Of a stretch of 64,000 nt of DNA, positions 57,293 through 64,000 are shown piece after piece. A program made the position numbers and the translations under genes. How positions within the stretch are numbered: the stretch's first letter is position 1; each line of letters starts with the position of its first letter. The notes beneath the pieces were generated by a model. It was given only the letters and a program-made list of their open reading frames with translations. It was not told where the DNA came from and did no database searches. This DNA is from Tragulus kanchil. Its lineage: Eukaryota; Chordata; Mammalia; Artiodactyla; Tragulidae. The stretch spans positions 2,976,001 to 3,040,000 of the forward strand of contig JAIOJX010000004.1 in assembly GCA_022376925.1 (NCBI GenBank), read 5' to 3'.

Positions 57293-57584
57293 AGAATCCC
57301 CCCCCATACACACACACACACATATGTATATTTATATTATGTGTATATATAATGAAAAATAATAGCTCTGAAAGAAGGTGGAATATTCCCTTTCAACCGA
57401 TCTTTCATCTTTGGAGTTGTCTGTCAGGATTCTCAGGGTGCTGGAGAGCTCAGGGCTGTGCCCATCATCCTGTACCCAGAACGCTCTGCTGCTCCATGAA
57501 GCCACGCCGAGTCCTCCATCCTTTGCCCTGCCTGAGGCCATGCCCTTTCCCCGGGGCTCTGCAGTTCTGGCTGCTCCAGGAGCC

Positions 57585-58598
57585 AAAGGGTTTCCACCCC
57601 ATATAAAATGCTCCTAGAGTGGCCTACTGACCTGGATTCTGTCTCAGTATCCTGACTCCAACTGTCTCTGCTGCTAAGCTACACATGGCTTGAATGACCT
57701 CCCCTGCGAAGGGGAGAGGGAGTCAGAGCATCCCACAGTCAGGGCGGAGGCCTCAGGGAGACACCGTCCAGGGCGTCCGGGGTGGCTGATTCAGTCCGAG
57801 CCCACTGTCGTGCAGACTGGGCATCTGAGTCCCAGCATGGAGACGTTTGTCCAGATGTGAGTTCAGTGCCTGGGTGGGACTCCAAACTGACTTCCAGTTC
57901 AAAGCTCATTTTAGGGAAGGTTCCTCCCAGTTCCATCATAGCCTCTCCTTTGGGATGAGATCTCAAGGCCCTGAAACCTCCTTGTTACAAGGCGTATTTG
58001 TTACTTAAATAACAGAGCACTCAGCAACATAGTTTCTCAAGGAGTTTGGTTTTCAGTATAGAAAGCAGACAGCAAGTTACAGTTTATTTCACTTATTTTA
58101 AAAACAAAGTTGGAGCAACACAAATGAAAATATGAAAAGAAATCATCCCCATCATCCTAATTGTGGTGTTTGTTCACACTCCTTATGGCACTCTCTCTCC
58201 ACACTTTACACACACACTTATGCATATAACTGCAATCACTTTATAAACAGGTTTATAGTCCTGTTTCACTTGATGTTTAACATGTTTTCCTGTATATTAT
58301 CCATATAGCTTTCTACCTTCTTCAGAGTATTTTATCAAAGAAATAAGCCACTATTTATATAACTACACCTTTGTTGTTTTTGCACTATCAAATATTTCAA
58401 ATACACAGGAAAGCACAAGACGCAATACACTGCACAGATTTAACAAATACTGATATTTTAAAAATATTTTTGAGATTAAAAGAAATCACGGTTACCTCTG
58501 GACCTCTCTTATATACAATGTATTCTAATCTCATCAGGAGACACTACCTAATTTACAGGGTCTGGTGTGAAAACAGACGCAGGAACCTTTACTTAAAA
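57585..58598. other. Unique sequence
   Basis: No gene or repeat family recognised. The AT-rich part at 58080-58560 may contain an old L1 or other fossil that I cannot name. The frame at 58371-58637 runs into the SINE and is not a gene. Confidence 0.45.
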
Positions 58599-58610
58599 GC
58601 AGAGCGACTG

Positions 58611-58911
58611 GGGCTTCCCTGGTGGTCCAGTGGGTAAGGACACCGCCTTGCAGTGCAGGGGGCGCCGGTCCGATCCCTGGCCTGGGAAGATCCCAAGTGC
58701 CGCGGAGCGGCTGGACCCATGTGTCCAATTACCAAGCCGGAGCTCCGGAGCGCATGCGCCCAGAGCCGGCGCTCTGAGACAAGAGAGGCCACCGCGATGG
58801 GAGGCCCACACGGGCCAAAGAACAAAGATGGATGAAAATAGACAAATGAAAGACCAATAGAAGTAGCTCGCCTGTCCCCCTCCCTCCCCAGCCCCCCATA
58901 AATAAATAAAT

Positions 58912-58942
<31 letters not shown>

Positions 58943-58943
58943 G
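58611..58943 (+). mobile_element. Young CHR-like SINE, C-rich tail plus long A-tail, 12-bp TSD
   Basis: The direct repeat gcagagcgactg at 58599-58610 and 58944-58955 flanks it. The order at the 3' end is 'agaagtagctcgcc', a C-rich run, 'aaataaataaataaatc', then a pure A run of over 20 bases. CpGs are well preserved. It is probably the youngest SINE in the window. Confidence 0.95.
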
Positions 58944-59079
58944 GCAGAGCGACTGCAGAATAGTTAACCACGCCAGAGTCCGAGTGGCTGCCCCGGTGGG
59001 GTGACACACCCACGGAACCAGTCCGGGGTCCCCCTCTCCTCTCCCTTTCCTAAAATGAGCTGTGCCTTTGCTCTTCCCT

Positions 59080-59480
59080 GTTTATGCTTTTGCTTCATAT
59101 ATATGTGTGGACCAATGGTGTGGAGTGTTATTTTGCATATTTAAAGATATTACCTACATAGAATAATACTGTAAGTATTCCTTCGGCTGCTCGTTTCTCT
59201 CATTCAATGTTTTTATGATTTATTTTTGTGGATTCATGCAGCTGTTCTTGATTTTCACAGAGGTCTAAACTTCCATTGTGTGATATCACCGCAGTTCATT
59301 ATTTCCTGAACCTATATATATATATGTATTTTTTTTTTTTTTTTACCATAACTAACTACTGCAGTGAACATCCTCAAACAGTTCTCTGTGCATGTGTGTG
59401 AGCTTTTGTCTACTGCCAGTTACAAGGTGTGGAATTAAACTTTTCTGTCTTACTAGATGTCGAGGTTCTTTCCCATTTTT
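59080..59480 (-). repeat. Old LINE-1 3' fragment
   Basis: The phrases 'tttttgtggattcatgcagc', 'ataactaactactgcagtg' and 'tactgccagttacaaggtg' suggest an ancient L1 in reverse. A T run at 59328-59344 follows a short TA repeat. Confidence 0.55.
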
Positions 59481-59716
59481 TTTTGGCCTTCGTGTGTTCC
59501 CTTGTATGTCTCCTCTTGTTCCACAGTCATCTGAAAATACTCCTTAGGAGATGTCCTGATGAGTTGCCTCTCCTCTAAGAACCACCATCCACTGAAGCCA
59601 GAACTGGGGTGTCCTGACCCTTCCCTGCAGTCACCCCACCATTTCTTATCTATGGCTGTTGATTCCCACTCTAAAATGTGACTTCAGCCTTCCACTCCTC
59701 CACAATGAACCTCTCT
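59481..59716. other. Unique sequence
   Basis: No gene or repeat recognised. Confidence 0.4.
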
Positions 59717-59938
59717 GTGTGTGCTCAGTTGCTTCAGTCATGTCTAACTCTTTGTGACCCTATGGACTGTAACCCCTCAGGCTCCTCTGTCCATGGATTT
59801 CTTCAGGCAAGAATACTGGAGTGGGTGACTGTCCCTTCCTCCAGGGGATCTTCCTGACCCAAGGATCAAACCTCTGTCTCTTATGTCTCCTGTATTGGCA
59901 GGTGAGTTCTTTACCATTAGTGCCACCTGGGAAACCCC
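59717..59938 (-). mobile_element. Bov-tA SINE
   Basis: Reverse-strand Bov-tA with a small insertion near the tRNA B box ('tctcttatgtctcctgta'). Ends 'gccacctgggaaacccc'. Confidence 0.9.
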
Positions 59939-60073
59939 ATCCACTCTTCCAGATCCCTCCTTCTGCTTTCATTGTCTTGGCCCAGAGTCCTGCCTCTTCT
60001 CTGGGCTCTTCTCCAAGCCTCACCCAGTTTTCAGTCCCCTCCACCAACTTCCCCCATTAAAGAACTTATTATA

Positions 60074-60410
60074 GGGCTTCCCTGGTGGTCCAGTGGTTAA
60101 GAAACTGCCTGCCAATGCAGAGGACGTAGGTTTGATCTCTGATTCAGGAAGAGACCACATGCTGGGGAGCAACTAAGCCCGTATGCCACAACTATTGAGC
60201 TGTAGAGCCCGCAAACTGCAACTACTGAGTCCACATGCTGCAACCACTGAAGCCCGTGTGCTGAGAGTCTGTGCTCTGCAACAAAAGAAGCCACTGCAAT
60301 GAGAAGCCCGAGCACCACAACTAGAGAGTAGTCCCCACTCCTGCTGCAACTAGACAAAGCCTGAGTGTGGCAGTGAGACCCAGTGTACCCCAAATAAGTA
60401 ATCTTTTTCT
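60074..60410 (+). mobile_element. CHR-2 SINE, full length
   Basis: Head 'gggcttccctggtggtccag', the 'aactattgagc', 'aactactgagtcc' and 'aaccactgaagcc' repeats, and an end 'ccccaaataagtaatc'. Partly copied at 61240-61542. Confidence 0.9.
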
Positions 60411-60519
60411 ACAAAAGAACTTATCACACTCTGACAAACTGCTTGTTGACAAGTCTCTCCACTGCATTTTGTGGAGATCAGAGCTATGAGGTATGAAAGA
60501 GTAAGGATTGTATTATGGT

Positions 60520-60590
60520 TACCATTTGTGGGTCTATAGCACAGTGCCTGGCATCTGGCACATTCTAAAAGTATTTATTAAACCCACCTA
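60520..60590 (+). repeat. L2 LINE 3' tip
   Basis: The phrases 'agcacagtgcctggcatctg' and 'aaaagtatttattaaa' are an L2 3' end. Copied at about 61652-61722. Confidence 0.65.
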
Positions 60591-60667
60591 TTTATCTATT
60601 CACATAAACATTATGCTGTAGCAGTCCCAGCTTTTGAATCAGATCCTTAGGATAAATTTCCAAAGGA

Positions 60668-60850
60668 GAAATATTTTTTTTTACTTGAGATATAGTTTAT
60701 TTACAATATTATATTGGTTTCAGATATACAGCATAGTGATTCAATATTCTTACAGATTAAACGGCCTTAGAGTTATTATAAGACAGTGGCTATAATTCCC
60801 TGTGCTATATAATCTATTTTATACTTAGTATTTTGTATCTATTAATCCCA
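60668..60850. repeat. Artiodactyl L1-3'-like repeat
   Basis: The cues 'gagatatagtttatttac', 'cagatatacagcatagtg' and 'ccctgtgctatataatc' identify the family also seen at 30970. Copied at about 61800-61982. Confidence 0.65.
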
Positions 60851-61239
60851 TGCCCCCAAAAGGAGCATTACTGATGATTTAGGATAGTGAATGTGAAGTT
60901 CAAAGTCCCCTGTAAGTGAACTTGAACCACACAAAATTCTAGGTCAGGTAGGACAGAAAAAGTTGATTCTTAATAAGGTCCCAAAGTGATAAAGTGTAAA
61001 GATACTCACAAACAACAGGTACTCAAGTGTTCTTACCATCTGCTTACCTTATTATTTTTTTTAATTTTAGCCCACTCCACCTCCTTTTTCCATCCATCTT
61101 TATTCTCTGGCCTGTGGACTTTTGGGCTCTAGCACTCTAGAGTGCTGACTTGTAATTGGACCCACCGGCCCGTTAGACTGCCTGCCAATGCAGAGGACCA
61201 ACTTCCCCATTAAAGAACTTATTATAGGGCTTCCCGGGG

Positions 61240-61542
61240 ATTCTCTGAATGCAGAGGACGGGTTTGATCTCTGATTCAGGAAGAGACCACATGCTGGGGA
61301 GCAACTAAGCCCGTATGCCACAACTATTGAGCTGTAGAGCCCGCAAACTGCAACTACTGAGTCCACATGCTGCAACCACTGAAGCCCGTGTGCTGAGAGT
61401 CTGTGCTCTGCAACAAAAGAAGCCACTGCAATGAGAAGCCCGAGCACCACAACTAGAGAGTAGTCCCCACTCCTGCTGCAACTAGACAAAGCCTGAGTGT
61501 GGCAGTGAGACCCAGTGTACCCCAAATAAGTAATCTTTTTCT
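61240..61542 (+). mobile_element. CHR-2 SINE (second copy, damaged head)
   Basis: Duplicate of 60110-60410. Its tRNA head is mangled by the junction ('cttcccggggattctctgaa'). Confidence 0.85.
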
Positions 61543-62185
61543 ACAAAAGAACTTATCACACTCTGACAAACTGCTTGTTGACAAGTCTCTCCACTGCATT
61601 TTGTGGAGATCAGAGCTATGAGGTATGAAAGAGTAAGGATTGTATTATGGTTACCATTTGTGGGTCTATAGCACAGTGCCTGGCATCTGGCACATTCTAA
61701 AAGTATTTATTAAACCCACCTATTTATCTATTCACATAAACATTATGCTGTAGCAGTCCCAGCTTTTGAATCAGATCCTTAGGATAAATTTCCAAAGGAG
61801 AAATATTTTTTTTTACTTGAGATATAGTTTATTTACAATATTATATTGGTTTCAGATATACAGCATAGTGATTCAATATTCTTACAGATTAAACGGCCTT
61901 AGAGTTATTATAAGACAGTGGCTATAATTCCCTGTGCTATATAATCTATTTTATACTTAGTATTTTGTATCTATTAATCCCATGCCCCCAAAAGGAGCAT
62001 TACTGATGATTTAGGATAGTGAATGTGAAGTTCAAAGTCCCCTGTAAGTGAACTTGAACCACACAAAATTCTAGGTCAGGTAGGACAGAAAAAGTTGATT
62101 CTTAATAAGGTCCCAAAGTGATAAAGTGTAAAGATACTCACAAACAACAGGTACTCAAGTGTTCTTACCATCTGCTTACCTTATT

Positions 62186-62446
62186 ATTTTTTTTAATTTT
62201 AGCCCACTCCACCTCCTTTTTTTCCATCCATCTTTATTCTCTGGCCTGTGTGGGCCTCCCATTCCAGTGGCCTTCCTTGTTGCAGAGCACTGGCTCTGCA
62301 CGCAGGCACTCTAGAGTGCTGACTTGTAATTGGACCCACCGGCCCAGCCTCTCTGCAGCACATGGGATCTTCCCTGGCTGGGGATTGAACCGGCAGCCCC
62401 TGCACTGCAAGGCGGGCTCTTTACCCACTGGACCACCAGGGAAGCC
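62186..62446 (-). mobile_element. CHR-like SINE with 14-bp TSD
   Basis: The direct repeat ctgcttaccttatt at 62172-62185 and 62447-62460 flanks it. An older member of the tail-variant subfamily. A broken version of its tail end appears in the linker of duplication 17. Confidence 0.9.
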
Positions 62447-62460
62447 CTGCTTACCTTATT

Positions 62461-63025
62461 TGATAGAGATACTAAATTCAGATGTTGCTCTTTAATTCAG
62501 GTAACTCTTTAAATGTTGCTGTATTATACATATAATACACACATATATGTATTTGATACATCTTATCATCTATCTATCTATCCATCCATTTATCTATCTA
62601 TCAACCTGGTAGGATTTACATCTCTGTAACAAAAGAAAGCATTCACATCACTGGGCCTTTGTTTATCCATCTATCAAATGGGCATAAGGAGGGATCTATC
62701 TAGGATCATTTTTCTCTGTGGGCAGATGAGGAAAAAGCAGGTATTTCTCTTCCTACCCTGACTCATTATTCCCATGCTTTGGGCACAGTCATTAACAAGG
62801 CAGAGGCGAGTGAAGGAAAATTCATTCTTGCAAAGCTGGGAAACAGTCATAGGTGACATCGCAGCTGTTATTGTTCCTCACATGCTGATTTGGAATCCCT
62901 TTCGTCATTTGCTGCATGTGAAAGAGTGGCCTGCAAAGTTTCCCTCAAATGCACTAGTGAGTGTATAAGTTGGCCCTGGAGGGAGAAGAGGGCAGCACAA
63001 GGAAATGCCTGGCTTATGGTGGACT
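62461..63025. other. Unique sequence with a (TCTA)n tract
   Basis: A degenerate TCTA repeat lies at about 62560-62605. No gene or other repeat recognised. Frames at 62674-62968 have no known domain. Confidence 0.45.
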
Positions 63026-63122
63026 TTTTTTTTTTTTCCTGATTGCACTGTGTGGCATGTGGAACCCATGCCCTCTGCGGTGGAAGCATGGAGTCTTAAC
63101 CACAGGACCACCAGGGAAGTCC
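63026..63122 (-). mobile_element. Short tRNA-derived SINE
   Basis: A T run at 63026-63039, 'tgtggcatgtggaaccc' and an end 'ggaccaccagggaagtccc' show the short class of tRNA SINE in reverse. Confidence 0.85.
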
Positions 63123-63889
63123 CATGATAGACTTTCAAGGACCAAAAGCTCTTGTCCCCAGTTCTGAAACCCTCAACGGATACAACTGGATAGTGCCTTC
63201 CACAGGCTCAGCCGTGAGGAGAATCTGTCCTGTGAAGACACGGGAGCGCTACACACCCAACCCGGAGCCCCGGCTTCCAGTCCCGGCTCTGTCCTGAAGG
63301 GTTGTGTGGCCTTGGCCACATTCTGCTGCGTGTGCAGCCAAGCTGGTGGATAACATACCCTCCACAGTTCTCAGGTTCTACAACTCAGTAGAAGATAGCG
63401 CTGGCTCTCTGGATTAACGATACAAACCAGGAGGCTTCTTAGTTCCTCTTGGCTTGAGTCCCTGCCTCCTGGGACTGGAGAAATAGGTGTGTGTCTGACC
63501 TAGGTCAGAGAATCACAGAGTTGTGGGTGGCTGGCAGGACACTTCAGTGATGATCAAGACCTACGTCCCGTCTCCCCCACTCACTGGACAAACATTTACT
63601 AAGCAGTTGTGTTGAACAGAACGTGGGCAGGGGTGGCAGCTATTTGTGTTCACTGGTTTATCCATGGTTCCCATTGTGCCGGCTGGCACGTAATGGGTGC
63701 TTATCAAACATCTGGTGAATGATGGGTGGCTTCCTGCAGCAGAGTCATTTAGGGGAGCCTACTAAATGCAGATTCATTGGCCCACCATCAACCTATTGAA
63801 TTGTAATCTCTGGTGACAGGGCTCAAGTGACTGTCACGACTCCAGAGTTTGAGAATCTTGGCTGTAAGAGCTGAGTAATTGATTCTCCT
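63123..63889. other. Mostly unique sequence
   Basis: No gene recognised. A plus-strand L2 tip is likely at 63640-63725 ('cattgtgccggctggcacg', then 'catctggtgaatgatgg'). Confidence 0.45.
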
Positions 63890-64000
63890 AGGGCTTCCCT
63901 GGTAGCTCAGTGGCAAAGAGTTCGCCTGCCACTGCAGGAGACATGGGTTTGATCCTTGATCTTGGAAGATCCCAGATATATATATATATATCTCTAAGCC
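63890..64000 (+). mobile_element. tRNA SINE head, partial at window edge
   Basis: Starts 'agggcttccctggtagctcag' and carries 'gggtttgatccttgatcttgg', a CHR-2-type head. It then diverges into a TA repeat at 63975-63991. The rest lies outside the window, or the head is truncated. Confidence 0.8.

Larger units (their letters stand above)
55251..57584. repeat. Tandem duplication 16 (offset 1165-1167 bp)
   Basis: About 55251-56417 repeats as 56418-57584 with no spacer and 2-base microhomology. The differences are run lengths (a T run near 55302) and 'ggtgaggccaaaaag' versus 'ggtggggcccaaaaaag' near 56096 and 57262. The unit contains three whole SINEs. Confidence 0.95.
60040..62250. repeat. Tandem duplication 17 (offset 1132 bp)
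   Basis: About 60110-61118 repeats as 61240-62250. The linker 61119-61239 is a compressed mixture: 'actctagagtgctgacttg' belongs to the SINE at 62300-62330, whereas 'acttccccattaaagaac' belongs to 60048-60065. Both sources are therefore shown out of place and with losses. Confidence 0.95.

Noticed and set aside
56165..57586. Conserved frame MAPGAARTAEPRGKGM in two copies
   Set aside because: The two frames are identical only because duplication 16 copies the DNA. There is no domain or independent support for coding.
1..64000. CRISPR array or phage-like periodic repeat system
   Set aside because: The units are about 1.1 kb, unrelated to each other and each present two or three times. There are no short spaced repeats, and the repeat content is mammalian.

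Overview
This window looks like nuclear DNA from a ruminant, in a gene-poor (intergenic or intronic) stretch. The evidence is its repeats: Bov-tA SINEs (tRNA head joined to a BovB-derived A unit), one BovB LINE 3' end, CHR-type tRNA SINEs, bovine-type young LINE-1 copies with target-site duplications, and older L1, L2 and MIR fossils. I found no host protein-coding exon, tRNA, rRNA or other RNA gene that I can defend. The open frames are translations of repeats, chiefly LINE-1 ORF2 remnants and both strands of SINEs. No copy of the Bov-A2 dimer SINE, abundant in pecoran ruminants, was recognised. Instead a CpG-rich, apparently young CHR-like SINE subfamily, often with a C-rich tail, is common. 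This hints at a lineage outside or at the base of Pecora, such as Tragulidae, but that is only an inference.

The dominant feature is structural. Seventeen times in 64 kb, a segment of about 1.06 to 1.17 kb is followed directly, or after a short scrambled linker, by a nearly identical second copy. The extra copies total about 18.9 kb, roughly 29 percent of the window. Their edges ignore repeat boundaries, and copies usually differ by only a few bases. The second copy often begins with an indel-rich stretch and then becomes almost perfect. I read this as systematic uncollapsed overlap or gap-filling in the assembly rather than biology. The collapsed locus is probably about 45 kb.

Layout. 1-5.4 kb: unique sequence with Bov-tA and CHR-like SINEs, covered by two chained duplications. 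5.5-12 kb: an old minus-strand L1 broken by three SINEs and by a young minus-strand L1 with a target-site duplication, then MIR and L2, with two duplications. 12-19.3 kb: SINE-dense, including an inverted CHR-2 pair, a three-element head-to-tail SINE cluster with a mosaic middle member, and two nested SINE-in-SINE insertions. 19.3-26.3 kb: mostly unique sequence with two chained duplications. 26.3-32.7 kb: plus-strand L1 fossils, CHR-2 and Bov-tA, with three duplications. 32.7-42 kb: mostly unique sequence with one duplication. 42-46.2 kb: an old minus-strand L1 interrupted by a young plus-strand L1 with a target-site duplication. 47-54 kb: MIR, a ruminant ERV-type LTR remnant and unique sequence in three duplications. 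54-64 kb: young SINEs, the BovB fragment, CHR-2 and simple repeats, with two duplications.

No operon, pathway or novel biological system is supported. The points most worth checking are the duplication pattern and the SINE subfamily with the unusual tail.
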